Position numbers and translations under genes: made by a program. Below, piece by piece: positions 1 through 9,111 of a DNA stretch of 64,000 nucleotides. How positions within the stretch are numbered: position 1 is the stretch's first letter; the number at the start of each line of letters is the position of its first letter. The notes under the pieces are model-generated. The model did no database searches and was not told the DNA's origin. It saw only the letters and a list, made by a program, of their open reading frames with translations. Source of the DNA: Dyadobacter sp. CECT 9275 (GTDB lineage Bacteria; Bacteroidota; Bacteroidia; Cytophagales; Spirosomataceae); assembly GCF_907164905.1 (NCBI RefSeq), contig NZ_CAJRAF010000002.1:2356001-2420000 (forward strand). The letters run 5' to 3'.

Positions 1-1194
1 AAAACACTGTTCGACCATTCGTTCAGTGCCATTTGTTTCTCCGCCGACGGAAAAGATATTTACATCTCAAGCGGTTCACGAACCGATCATGGAGAGGTCA
101 AGAATAACGAAGGCCTGTACCCCAATCTCCGGGAAGTGGCGTTAACCAGTGCCATTTATAAATTACCCGCCGGTACCGAAAAATTGTTCCTTCCCAACGA
201 CTCCGCTTCACTGGCTCCCTACATTTTTGTCAGAGGCGTCCGGAATGCATTTGGCCTTGCGGTTGCCGCCAATGGTGATCTTTTCAGTGTGGAAAATTCC
301 GGTGAACGGGATGACCCTGAGGAAATGAACTGGATCAGGCCGGGAGCACACTATGGTTTCCCATGGGAAATAGGCGGGAACGATAATCCGATGCAGTTTG
401 CGGGATACGACCCCGAAGCCGACAAATTGCTCAATCACCAGTATACCGGTTACAAAACCAAAGCATTTTATGACGACCCGGCGTATCCAAAAAAACCGGC
501 CGGCCTTGTTTACCGGACGCCAGTGGTGAACCTGGGGCCGGACGCAGATAAATTTCGCGACCCTGTCACGGGCATCGTAAAAGACGCCAGTGATACAGGT
601 ACCGGCATCACGACGTTTTCCGGACATCGATCGCCCGTTGGATTATCATTTGATACAAAAAACGCTCTTAAAGGCATGTACACCGGCAAAGGGTTTATGC
701 TGAGTTACCAGAAAGGCTACGACGGATACGGGCCGTTGGAAGAGACCGGGCAAGATCTGCTGATGCTCGATTTAAAAAAGAACCTTGCCGGTGATAACTA
801 TGAACTTCATGCCTTTCAGATCGCCGAGGGTTTCCAGGAACCTACTGACTCGGAAATTAACGGCAATAAAATCTATATACTGGAAGAACGTGGCCAGATA
901 TGGGAAATAACGTTTCCTCAGGAAATCATCACGGGAACAGATCCTGAGTCTCGGGCCTTCAAAGTGTATCCCAATCTGGCATCGGACAAACTCTTCCTCG
1001 AAGGACCGGGCCTGAACGAAATATCTGCCATATACATCCATGATATCACCGGAAGACAGGTTTTGTCATACCTGCCGCAGCAGGTGACCGGTTATGCAGA
1101 AATGGATGTATCCGGTCTACAAGCCGGTATTTATATTATCCAGACCATTACCGCCCGTCATCATTTCACAAAAAAGATTCTGATCAGCAGATGA
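1..1194 (+). CDS. Secreted PQQ-type sugar (sorbosone/glucose) dehydrogenase, 5' truncated, with T9SS sorting domain
   Basis: The reading frame is open from base 1, so the N-terminus lies outside the window. The visible part resembles the beta-propeller of soluble glucose/sorbosone dehydrogenases: the segments VRGVRNAFGLAV, ENSGERDDPEEMN and SPVGLSF are typical of that fold. The last 80 or so residues form a type IX secretion C-terminal sorting domain (KVYPNLASDKLFLEG near its start, then a DITGRQV turn, GLQAGIYII and a final KKILISR). The protein is therefore probably exported and either anchored at the cell surface or released. Substrate and cofactor cannot be read from the sequence. Its stop overlaps the start of the next gene by four bases, so the two are probably translated together. 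Confidence 0.8.
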   Translation, partial: KTLFDHSFSAICFSADGKDIYISSGSRTDHGEVKNNEGLYPNLREVALTSAIYKLPAGTEKLFLPNDSASLAPYIFVRGVRNAFGLAVAANGDLFSVENSGERDDPEEMNWIRPGAHYGFPWEIGGNDNPMQFAGYDPEADKLLNHQYTGYKTKAFYDDPAYPKKPAGLVYRTPVVNLGPDADKFRDPVTGIVKDASDTGTGITTFSGHRSPVGLSFDTKNALKGMYTGKGFMLSYQKGYDGYGPLEETGQDLLMLDLKKNLAGDNYELHAFQIAEGFQEPTDSEINGNKIYILEERGQIWEITFPQEIITGTDPESRAFKVYPNLASDKLFLEGPGLNEISAIYIHDITGRQVLSYLPQQVTGYAEMDVSGLQAGIYIIQTITARHHFTKKILISR

Positions 1195-2492
1195 AATTCC
1201 GATTGATACTCCTCCTGGTTATTCTGGTTGCATGCTCCGAAAAAGGGACGGAAGAAATTATTTCCAAGCCGAGTTTAGCTTCCTTCAGCCCGGCAAGCGG
1301 CGGAAAAGGGACCGTAGTTACCTTCTCAGGTGAAAACTTCGGCTCCGATGTATCCAAAGTTTCCGTAAAACTGAACAGCATGGATGCCAGGATTATTTCC
1401 GTCTCCGACAAGGCCATTACTGCAGAAGTACCGGGGAAGTCGGGATACGGAAATTTCGAGCTTAAAATAAACGGTGAAACTTTTACCACGACTGAAAAAT
1501 TCAGATACCTGTATTCCGGGACGGTCAGCTATTTTTCCGGAGGTGAAAGCGGATATGCCGATGGACCAGCGCAGGCCGTGAAGTTTAGCGGTATTTATAA
1601 CATTCTTTATGACAAGGGAAACATTTATACTGTTGATCTGGGCAACTGTATGATCCGGAAAACCATTCTGGATGGCTCCACTTCAACCATCGTGGGTACG
1701 CCTCATTCAGGATTTCAAGATGGCAAGGGGGATGAGGCGCTCATGAAATTTCCGATTGGTATGGACATCACACCCGATGGAGTTATTTATGTGGCAGATG
1801 CCTACAACAGTGCGATCAGGAAAGTGACTACCGATGGTACACTGACCACCTACACGGGCAACCCGCAGCGTTCGGGTTATGAGGATGGGTCGCTGCAGCA
1901 TGCAAAGTTTAAAACGCCATACGGCGTCAAACTTGATCAATCAGGAAACCTGTGGGTGTGTGATACGGAGAATGCCCGGATCAGGAAAATCACTCCGGAT
2001 GGAAATGTCAGTACCTATGCCGGCAGTACGGAGGGATATGCCGACGGTACATTAAAAGAGGCCAAATTCAAAATGCCTGCTTATCTTACCTTTGACGAAG
2101 CCGGAAACATGTACATTGCCGACAAACATAATCACTGCATCCGGCTGATCACCCCTGCGGGCCAGGTTTCTACAATTGCGGGACAACCTACCCAAAACGG
2201 GTACGCCGATGGGAAAGGCAATGCCGCTAAGTTTGACCAGCCCAGTAATATCCAGGTAGATAAGCTAGGTATGATGTATGTCACAGACTTGTACAATCAC
2301 TGCGTCAGGCTTATTTACCCTGACGGGACAGTAACCACCCTGGCAGGTAAGCCGGGCAAATCGGGGTATGCAGAAGGAAAAGGACAGGATGCTTTATTTT
2401 ATCACCCACAGGGCAGCACACTTGACCCTGCCGGAAACCTCTATATCAGTGATTCTTACAATAATCGTATCCGGAAAATCACAATAGAATAA
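1191..2492 (+). CDS. IPT/TIG-domain and NHL-repeat lipoprotein
   Basis: The first 15 residues are a lipoprotein signal ending in the lipobox LVAC, so the mature protein starts at Cys15 and is lipid-anchored. Residues about 27-105 form an IPT/TIG immunoglobulin-like domain (SFSPASGGKGTVVTFSGENF). From about residue 120 onward there are five or six NHL-type repeats, each about 60 residues, with the pattern G-Y-x-DG-x-A-x-F-x-x-P followed by YVADxxNxxIRK. This predicts a six-bladed propeller. Such proteins usually act in binding or surface display in Bacteroidota; the ligand is unknown. The ATGA overlap with the dehydrogenase suggests they are used together. Confidence 0.85.
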   Translation: MKFRLILLLVILVACSEKGTEEIISKPSLASFSPASGGKGTVVTFSGENFGSDVSKVSVKLNSMDARIISVSDKAITAEVPGKSGYGNFELKINGETFTTTEKFRYLYSGTVSYFSGGESGYADGPAQAVKFSGIYNILYDKGNIYTVDLGNCMIRKTILDGSTSTIVGTPHSGFQDGKGDEALMKFPIGMDITPDGVIYVADAYNSAIRKVTTDGTLTTYTGNPQRSGYEDGSLQHAKFKTPYGVKLDQSGNLWVCDTENARIRKITPDGNVSTYAGSTEGYADGTLKEAKFKMPAYLTFDEAGNMYIADKHNHCIRLITPAGQVSTIAGQPTQNGYADGKGNAAKFDQPSNIQVDKLGMMYVTDLYNHCVRLIYPDGTVTTLAGKPGKSGYAEGKGQDALFYHPQGSTLDPAGNLYISDSYNNRIRKITIE

Positions 2493-2544
2493 AACATTAC
2501 TGCCTGGCTTCGGAGACGGACCAGCGTAAAAAACTTCGTTCATC

Positions 2545-3861
2545 ATGCAGAATTCACAACACAAAATCGGCTGGCTTACTGCCTGCGCATTGGTTGTTTC
2601 CAATATGGTTGGAACGGGAGTTTTCACAAGCCTCGGTTTTCAGCTGGATAGCATTCAAAATACGTGGTCCATCATTTTGCTCTGGACGCTTGGAGGTATC
2701 CTGGCGCTCATCGGTGCCTTTACTTTTGCTGAACTGGGGACACACTATGCCAATGAAAACGGTGGCGACTATGTTTTCATTTCAAAAGGTATTCACCCGT
2801 TTTTCGGTTACCTGTCGGCCCTGGTATCTATGGTTGCGGGGTTTTCTGCGCCAGTTGCCATTGCGGGAATTGCCATGGAAGCCTATCTGGCCCCGTTTCA
2901 CATTTCACATCCCCGTATCCTCACCGTTTCCATCATCCTGGTGATCGGATTCATCCATTCCTTTAGCCTTAAACACAGCGGCATTTTTCAGAATTTTTCG
3001 ACGACCATTAAAGTACTCTTTATTGTTATGATCCTGGCTTGCGGCGTTTACTTTTCCTCTCTGCCGGGAAACGCCATACGGCTGGACAATAGCTACAGGT
3101 CCGAAATCCTGACCTCCGGTTTTGCCGTTTCGCTGCTTTATGTTACTTATGCCTACACGGGGTGGAACGCTGCCGCTTACATTGTTTCAGAAATCAAAGA
3201 TCCCAGAAAAAATTTACCCAAAGCTTTACTGACGGCTACCCTGGCAGTCACCGTGACGTACATATTACTGCAACTGGTATTCTTAAAATTTGCCTCCGCC
3301 GAACAACTGAAAGGCAAGGCCGATGTAGCCGTTATTTCCTTTTCCAATCTCTTCGGAAGCAATGGAATAAAATGGATCAGTGTCGGGATCTCTGTACAGC
3401 TAATTGCCACCATGAGCTCTTATGTGTGGATTGGCTCCCGTATCACGCGGCGCATGGCTCGGGATTATCCTCTCTGGAAATATTTTGACCATATGAATCG
3501 CCGGGACATTCCGGTCCGGGCGATATGGTTACAGATCGGTATTACCTGTCTGCTTTTATTTTCCGGGACATTGGAACAGGTACTGCTTTATACTTCCTTC
3601 GTACTCCAGCTGATGGGCACGCTGGCTGTTGCAAGCTTGCTGGGCTCCCAAAGAAAACCCGGTGATTATCCCAGCCCGTTTCGCCCCTGGCTTCAATGGA
3701 CCTACATTATTTTTAGTATTTGTGTACTGGGATTTATAGCAATTGACAAACCTCTGGAAAGTTTTGCCGGCCTTGCGGTTGTTTTACTGGCAGGTATCTC
3801 CTATTTTCTGAAACCTCCGCAGGCAAAAACGGATGATGCTCCTAACAGCGAAAAATTTTAG
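2545..3861 (+). CDS. APC-superfamily amino acid permease
   Basis: A 438-residue, very hydrophobic protein with about twelve predicted membrane helices. The first helix carries the broken-helix motif GTGVFTSLG (residues about 23-31), the hallmark of APC transporters (GxG in TM1). SxxxYAYTGWNAAAYIVSEIKDP near the middle is the usual TM6 and following loop of the LAT/amino acid permease group. It is predicted to be an inner-membrane amino acid/H+ symporter or antiporter; substrate unknown. The start is an ATG 52 bp after the previous stop. The gene stands alone or at the end of the same transcript. Confidence 0.85.
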   Translation: MQNSQHKIGWLTACALVVSNMVGTGVFTSLGFQLDSIQNTWSIILLWTLGGILALIGAFTFAELGTHYANENGGDYVFISKGIHPFFGYLSALVSMVAGFSAPVAIAGIAMEAYLAPFHISHPRILTVSIILVIGFIHSFSLKHSGIFQNFSTTIKVLFIVMILACGVYFSSLPGNAIRLDNSYRSEILTSGFAVSLLYVTYAYTGWNAAAYIVSEIKDPRKNLPKALLTATLAVTVTYILLQLVFLKFASAEQLKGKADVAVISFSNLFGSNGIKWISVGISVQLIATMSSYVWIGSRITRRMARDYPLWKYFDHMNRRDIPVRAIWLQIGITCLLLFSGTLEQVLLYTSFVLQLMGTLAVASLLGSQRKPGDYPSPFRPWLQWTYIIFSICVLGFIAIDKPLESFAGLAVVLLAGISYFLKPPQAKTDDAPNSEKF

Positions 3862-3957
3862 AATTTCAGAAACGGTAACTGAATAAATTCTTCGTTTGGA
3901 TTTCATAAAACTGGGCCTTATGATTTTCTTTACAGCCTATTACATCAGCATACAGCA

Positions 3958-4755
3958 ATGGTACTCTCAGAAATATGGATATATCCGGTAAAATCACTCG
4001 GCGGAATCCGGCTGAAAGAAGCAAAAGTGGAAGAAAGAGGGCTGCAATTTGACCGCCGGTGGATGATTGTAGATGAAAACGGAATGTTCCTTACGCAAAG
4101 GGCCCAGCCCAGAATGGCCTTACTGGATGTATCTCTTGAACAGCACGGATTAAAAATTACAGACCGCCTTTACGAATCAGGATTTGTGACAATACCGTAT
4201 GAAACGGTATCCGGACCAGAAATAAAAGTTACCGTGTGGGACGATGAAGTATCCGCGGAGGTCGTAAGCGAAGAAGCCAGCAACTGGCTGAGCCGGTACC
4301 TGCAGCTGCCTGTAAAGCTTGTAAAAATGCCGGAAGCTTGTGATCGAAAAGCTGATCCGAAATATGCCCCGAACAATGAGCATGTGAGCTTTGCAGACGG
4401 CTTCCCATTTCTGCTGATATCTCAGGAGTCTCTGGACGATTTAAATACCAGGCTTCAGGTACCCGTTACCATGCTCCGCTTCCGTCCCAACTTTGTTGTG
4501 GCCGGTGCTACCGCTTACCTGGAAGACGAGCTTAATAAGATAAGCATTTCAGGTATTGAATTTTCATTGGTTAAACCCTGCTCGCGCTGTGTCCTTACCA
4601 CCATTGACCCCGTAACGGCCGATAAAGGCTCCGAACCTTTAAAAACACTTGCGTCTTACCGGCGCCTAAATAACAAGGTACTTTTTGGACAAAATCTTGT
4701 CGCCAGCAAGGAAGGAGTTGTGCAGGAAGGGGATTCTGTTTTAGTTTTGCACTGA
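3958..4755 (+). CDS. MOSC-domain protein of the YcbX/mARC type
   Basis: A 265-residue protein with an N-terminal MOSC beta-barrel (starting LSEIWIYPVKSLGGIRL, then GLQFDRRWMIVDENG) followed by the MOSC domain. The sequence KPCSRCVLTTIDP near residue 207 holds the conserved Cys that binds molybdenum cofactor in the mARC/YcbX family, which reduces N-hydroxylated compounds. There is no 2Fe-2S ferredoxin domain at the C-terminus, unlike E. coli YcbX, so an outside electron donor would be needed. The enzymatic role is inferred from family membership. The next gene begins 3 bp after the stop. Confidence 0.85.
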   Translation: MVLSEIWIYPVKSLGGIRLKEAKVEERGLQFDRRWMIVDENGMFLTQRAQPRMALLDVSLEQHGLKITDRLYESGFVTIPYETVSGPEIKVTVWDDEVSAEVVSEEASNWLSRYLQLPVKLVKMPEACDRKADPKYAPNNEHVSFADGFPFLLISQESLDDLNTRLQVPVTMLRFRPNFVVAGATAYLEDELNKISISGIEFSLVKPCSRCVLTTIDPVTADKGSEPLKTLASYRRLNNKVLFGQNLVASKEGVVQEGDSVLVLH

Positions 4756-4758
4756 AAT

Positions 4759-5613
4759 ATGCGTGCAGTAAAAACCAAGTCCGTCAAACACCTGCTTTCT
4801 TCCGGGAGCCGGGAAGATGTATCTTTCCTTCAATATCTTAATTTAGAACGGGTTGCCTGTTCGCTTGTATTTTTCATTATAGCCAGTCGTCTTCCCGAAG
4901 GAAAATCGGAACCGGATTATAAGCTTGCACTGATTTTAGGTCTTGCAGTATACGCTGCCGGAATCGTAAGCGAGTTTGTTTTACCTAAAACAAACGCCCT
5001 TTTTGCCAGGAGAAAGGCATTCTTTAAATCTAATCAGATTGTGCTGGTACGATCCGCGGCTGTGGCCGTTCTGATAGCCCTTCTTTTTTGCTTCTTCCAA
5101 AATCGTCAGATCTGGATTTTCGGGATTGCACTCACTGGCGTGAGTGGACTTTATTTTTATTTATTTTCAAAAATCCTGACGGGTTCTGAGGCAGGTACAA
5201 TCGGAAAGCTGGCCCGCTCGCTCATTTTTTGCGCCGGCAGCTGGTGTATCACCTGGCTAGGAACCGATGTCCCGTCCGAAAGTATACTGGCAGGCTCCAT
5301 ATTATTGCTTATTTTCTTCCAGAATACCTTATTACGAGCGCTTTATGTTCAGTATGCCGGTGCAGGAAAAGGGCTGACCAAAGGGGATAGCTCCGGGAAC
5401 CTGATCAGGATCATTACTGTAATCATACTCATGCTGGGGGCTGCCGGATGTTATTTTACAACTTTCCGTTTCGCTCAGCGGCTATTCGGGATACTGATGC
5501 TCACCTCGGCTTTTCAGTATATGCTTACATTAGGGAAACATTCGCTTTACCGTAAAGGCTACGCGCGGGCACTGATCGAATGGGTAATGATTTTACCTTT
5601 TACCATTTTGTGA
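4759..5613 (+). CDS. Hypothetical polytopic membrane protein
   Basis: I do not recognise the family. The protein has a basic, soluble N-terminus of about 25 residues followed by about eight hydrophobic stretches typical of membrane helices (for example ALILGLAVYAAGIVSEFVL, SAAVAVLIALLFCFF and IIFC-like segments), so it is probably an inner-membrane protein. The ATG lies 3 bp downstream of the MOSC gene stop, so the two are probably in one operon. A strong bidirectional terminator follows. No catalytic motif is visible. Confidence 0.6.
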   Translation: MRAVKTKSVKHLLSSGSREDVSFLQYLNLERVACSLVFFIIASRLPEGKSEPDYKLALILGLAVYAAGIVSEFVLPKTNALFARRKAFFKSNQIVLVRSAAVAVLIALLFCFFQNRQIWIFGIALTGVSGLYFYLFSKILTGSEAGTIGKLARSLIFCAGSWCITWLGTDVPSESILAGSILLLIFFQNTLLRALYVQYAGAGKGLTKGDSSGNLIRIITVIILMLGAAGCYFTTFRFAQRLFGILMLTSAFQYMLTLGKHSLYRKGYARALIEWVMILPFTIL

Positions 5614-5627
5614 AAGTGATGGTCTCA

Positions 5628-5667
5628 AAACGAAAAAACCTGCCATGCAAGACAGGTTTTTTCGTTT
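5628..5667. terminator. Bidirectional intrinsic terminator between convergent genes
   Basis: A perfect 15-bp inverted repeat (arms 5628-5642 and 5653-5667) with a 10-base loop. The stem contains an A6 tract on one side and T6 on the other, so it has the form of a GC-containing hairpin followed by T residues in both directions. It lies between the membrane protein gene on the plus strand and lpxA on the minus strand. Confidence 0.85.
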
Positions 5668-5683
5668 CATTAATTTCTTCTGA

Positions 5684-6496
5684 TCAGGACTGCGCCTCGC
5701 CCTCGGCAGAACCGCTTGCCTGAAAGGGACTTTTCATAATTCCCCTTTCCGAATTCCTTATGAAATTTATAATGATATCTCTCTCGTCAGACGGAGGAAG
5801 TTCCAGCTCAATTTTCTGCATGGCCTCAGCATTGTTGAGTCCCTTCATATAAACGTAGCGATAGATATTCTGTATCTCAATGATCTTTTCATTGCTGAAA
5901 CCACGGCGTCTTAATCCTACCGAATTAATACCTGCATAAGAAATAGGCTCCCTTGCGGCCTTGGTAAAGGGTGGTACGTCCTTACGTACCAGTGAAGCTC
6001 CCGAAACAAAAGCATGCGGACCTATCTTAACAAACTGGTGAACAGCGCTTAATGCACTGATAATGGCCCAGTCTCCCACGTGGACATGCCCGGCCATCTG
6101 CACGTTATTACCTATGATACAACTGCTTCCGACCCGACAGTCGTGTGCTACGTGCGCATAGGCCATAATGAGACAGTCGGCACCTACTACCGTTTTCCAG
6201 TGCTCTTCGGTACCGCGGCTGATGGTTGCATATTCACGGATCGTGGTATTGTCACCGATGATCGTGAGGGTGTACTCATTGTTGTATTTCAGATCCTGAG
6301 GCGTGGCCGAAATTACCGCTCCCGGGTAAATTTTGCAGTTTTTACCAATCCTTGCACCGGAATTAATTACGGCATGAGAGCCTATCCATGATCCCTCTCC
6401 AATCTCAACGTCTTGGTGAATCATAGCAAAAGGCTCTACCTCTACATTCTGAGCGATCCGAGCGTCAGGATGGATATATGATAACGATTGTGTCAT
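5684..6496 (-). CDS. lpxA: Acyl-ACP--UDP-N-acetylglucosamine O-acyltransferase
   Basis: LpxA catalyses the first step of lipid A synthesis, moving a 3-hydroxyacyl chain from ACP to UDP-GlcNAc in the cytoplasm. The 270-residue protein has the expected left-handed beta-helix made of hexapeptide repeats ([LIV]GxxxxI), followed by a helical C-terminal domain (GLRRRGFSNEKI and after). The segment NNVQMAGHVHVGD holds the conserved His of the active site. Its ATG overlaps the stop of lpxC-fabZ by four bases (ATGA), the usual coupling in Bacteroidota. It is the last gene of the lpxD / lpxC-fabZ / lpxA run. Confidence 0.97.
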   Translation of the reverse strand: MTQSLSYIHPDARIAQNVEVEPFAMIHQDVEIGEGSWIGSHAVINSGARIGKNCKIYPGAVISATPQDLKYNNEYTLTIIGDNTTIREYATISRGTEEHWKTVVGADCLIMAYAHVAHDCRVGSSCIIGNNVQMAGHVHVGDWAIISALSAVHQFVKIGPHAFVSGASLVRKDVPPFTKAAREPISYAGINSVGLRRRGFSNEKIIEIQNIYRYVYMKGLNNAEAMQKIELELPPSDERDIIINFIRNSERGIMKSPFQASGSAEGEAQS

Positions 6497-7884
6497 TTTT
6501 TCTTTACCAGGCTTGCAATCATATCCGCTTCACATACCAGCTGACCGGAAACATATCCGCGGCCACTCATTTTTACGATCCCTCTTTTCATAGGGGAAGT
6601 AAATTCACATTTAAAAATTACGGTATCACCCGGAAAAACATTTCTTCTGAAACGACAAGCATCAATGCCAATCAGATAGGGCCAGTAATTATCAGGATCA
6701 GGGACACTTGTCAGTACAAGTATGCCTCCCGTTTGTGCCATGGCTTCCAGCTGGAGTACACCTGGCATCACAGGATTGCCCGGGAAATGACCCAGAAAAT
6801 ACTGTTCGTTGATGGTAACATTTTTGACCCCCACCACACTATTTTCATCCAGTGCAATGATCTTGTCGATCATCTGAAATGGATAACGATGTGCCAGCAG
6901 CTGGCCTATCTGGTTAATATCAAAGATAGGTGCCTTTTTGGGGTCATACTGAGGGATATCACCCTTTCCTGACTTAATCAGTTTCTTGATTTTTTTGGCA
7001 AGCCCTACATTGGCCGCATGTCCCGGACGGGCGGCAAGTATCTGTGCTTTGATAGGCCGGCCTATCAGTGCCAGGTCACCAATCAAATCTAGCAGCTTGT
7101 GCCGCGCCATTTCATTTGAATAGTGGAGATCCACATTATTCAAAATGCCTTTGGACTTGTCAACACTTACCTTGGGCTTGTTCAGCAGTTGCGACAGATG
7201 GTCCAGTTCACCATCTTCCACTTCCCGGTCAACAATTACGATGGCATTGGTAAGATCTCCGCCTTTGATAAGATTTTGCTTGTAAAGCGCTTCCAGTTCG
7301 TGCAGAAAAACGAAGGTACGGCAGGCCGCGATATCGTCTTTGAACAAAGTAATATCGTTCAAAGAGGCATGCTGGCTACTGATGACCTTCGAATTATAGT
7401 CCACCATCACCGTGAGGCGATAGTCCGATAACGGCAGGGCTACCAGTTCGGTATCTTTTTCTTTATTTTTATAATGAACGTATTCCGGTACTTCGAAATA
7501 GTTACGGTAGGCATTCTGCTCTTCTATTCCCGCGTCGATCAGTGCATCCACAAACCGGATGGAACTGCCGTCCATGATCGGCGGCTCAGGGCCATCCAGC
7601 TGGATCAGTACGTTGTCAATCTGTAGGCCCACCAGTGCTGCCAGTGTATGCTCAACAGTATGAATACGGGCTCCGTTCTGTTCTATGGTAGTTCCCCGCG
7701 ACAAGTCGACAACGTTATCAACATCGGCATCGACGATCGGCTGATCCGGTAAATCAACCCGCTGAAATTTGTATCCATGGTTGGCTGGCGCTGGCACAAA
7801 GGTCATTGTTGCTACCACACCGGTGTGTAAACCTACTCCCGTTACTGATACGGACTTGGAAATGGTTTGTTGTTTTTCGTTCAT
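6493..7884 (-). CDS. lpxC/fabZ: Bifunctional UDP-3-O-acyl-GlcNAc deacetylase / 3-hydroxyacyl-ACP dehydratase
   Basis: A natural fusion, common in Bacteroidota. Residues 1 to about 305 are LpxC, the zinc deacetylase and committed step of lipid A synthesis: HTVEHTLAAL and HKLLDLIGDLAL carry the zinc-binding His/Asp residues. Residues about 315-463 are FabZ, the hotdog-fold dehydratase of fatty-acid elongation, with the signature GHFPGNPVMPGVLQLEAMAQ (catalytic His and Glu). Joining the two ties lipid A output to fatty-acid supply. The start ATG at 7884 gives the usual N-terminus (KQQTISKSVSVTGVGLHTG). It sits 83 bp downstream of lpxD. Confidence 0.97.
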   Translation of the reverse strand: MNEKQQTISKSVSVTGVGLHTGVVATMTFVPAPANHGYKFQRVDLPDQPIVDADVDNVVDLSRGTTIEQNGARIHTVEHTLAALVGLQIDNVLIQLDGPEPPIMDGSSIRFVDALIDAGIEEQNAYRNYFEVPEYVHYKNKEKDTELVALPLSDYRLTVMVDYNSKVISSQHASLNDITLFKDDIAACRTFVFLHELEALYKQNLIKGGDLTNAIVIVDREVEDGELDHLSQLLNKPKVSVDKSKGILNNVDLHYSNEMARHKLLDLIGDLALIGRPIKAQILAARPGHAANVGLAKKIKKLIKSGKGDIPQYDPKKAPIFDINQIGQLLAHRYPFQMIDKIIALDENSVVGVKNVTINEQYFLGHFPGNPVMPGVLQLEAMAQTGGILVLTSVPDPDNYWPYLIGIDACRFRRNVFPGDTVIFKCEFTSPMKRGIVKMSGRGYVSGQLVCEADMIASLVKKK

Positions 7885-7967
7885 TATATTCTCCTTATCT
7901 ACTTTAAGGCGCCGGGGTCTTACTCATCAAACTGAGTGGCTTACTTGAGTATTTTTAAATTAAATAA

Positions 7968-9017
7968 TTAATCTCTTTCCTGAACTTCCGAGTGTTCCCG
8001 TTTCCGTTCCAGATCTTTCAATCTTTCTTCCATTTCCGGTAATCTTCTTGTAAGCGCCATAGATCTCAGATGTTCTGTAAGATCCCTGGCAGGTGACCCC
8101 GAAAGCGACAACCCCTCTTTTTTGATAGACTTGCCCAACCCGCTTTGCGCGCCTATTTTCGTATTATTTGCAATAAATATGTGCCCGGTAATTCCTACTT
8201 GCCCCGCAATCACACACTGTTCCCCTATCTGCGACGATCCGGAAACTCCTGATTGCGCAGCAATTACGGTATTTTTCCCGATCTCTACATTATGAGCTAT
8301 CTGAATAAGATTATCCAGCTTCACTCCTTTCCTGATAATGGTCGAACCCATTGTTGCACAGTCAATGGTTGTGTTGGAACCTATGCTCACGTCATCTTCG
8401 ATCACCACATTGCCCAGCTGAGGAATGGTTTTATAGGATCCGTCGGCCAGGGGAGCAAATCCGAAACCATCACCACCAATTACTGTATTGGCAAAAATAG
8501 TACAGTTTTTCCCAATAATTGTATTATCATAAATTCTTACACCTGGATGAATGGTTGTATTGTCCCCAATCTCCACCTTGTCGCCGATGTAGGTACTAGG
8601 GTAAATTTTCACATTGTTGCCAATTATGCAGTTTTTACCTACATAAGAAAAAGCACCACGGTATCCGCCCTGCCCCATGGAACTGTTATCTCCAAAGAAA
8701 CTGGGCTGCTCCACGCCAAACTTTCCACCGGCCATCAGTTTCTGATACTCTTCAAGCAGGATTGTAAAAGCGGTATATGCATTCTCAACGTAGATCAGCG
8801 TTGCCTGGATCTCCCTTTTCGGACTAAAATCTTTGTTGACAATTACAGCCGAAGATCCGGTACTATATATATACGGTTCATATTTGGTATTAGCCAAAAA
8901 AGAAATACATCCCGGCTGTCCTTCCTCGATTTTCGCAGCCGAATTAATTATAATTGTTTCATCCCCAACAATTGTTCCATCAAGCATTTTAGCAATCTCG
9001 CTGACAGTAAATTTCAT
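7968..9017 (-). CDS. lpxD: UDP-3-O-(3-hydroxyacyl)glucosamine N-acyltransferase
   Basis: LpxD adds the second 3-hydroxyacyl chain in lipid A synthesis. The 349-residue length is normal. The N-terminal part (residues 1-105) is the uridine-binding domain (AAKIEEGQPGCISFLANTKY). It is followed by a long hexapeptide-repeat beta-helix, including IAHNVEIGKNTVIAAQ, which carries the catalytic His, and a C-terminal helical extension. It is the first gene of the lpx run; the 94 bp upstream separate it from the HD-domain gene. Confidence 0.96.
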   Translation of the reverse strand: MKFTVSEIAKMLDGTIVGDETIIINSAAKIEEGQPGCISFLANTKYEPYIYSTGSSAVIVNKDFSPKREIQATLIYVENAYTAFTILLEEYQKLMAGGKFGVEQPSFFGDNSSMGQGGYRGAFSYVGKNCIIGNNVKIYPSTYIGDKVEIGDNTTIHPGVRIYDNTIIGKNCTIFANTVIGGDGFGFAPLADGSYKTIPQLGNVVIEDDVSIGSNTTIDCATMGSTIIRKGVKLDNLIQIAHNVEIGKNTVIAAQSGVSGSSQIGEQCVIAGQVGITGHIFIANNTKIGAQSGLGKSIKKEGLSLSGSPARDLTEHLRSMALTRRLPEMEERLKDLERKREHSEVQERD

Positions 9018-9111
9018 ATTTCTTAGGCTAAATTCAGATAACGTACCAACAGGTGTTTACAGCGATTATTAATGTGGCGCCCATGCTTTGGCCCCTGAAA
9101 GAATGCCCACA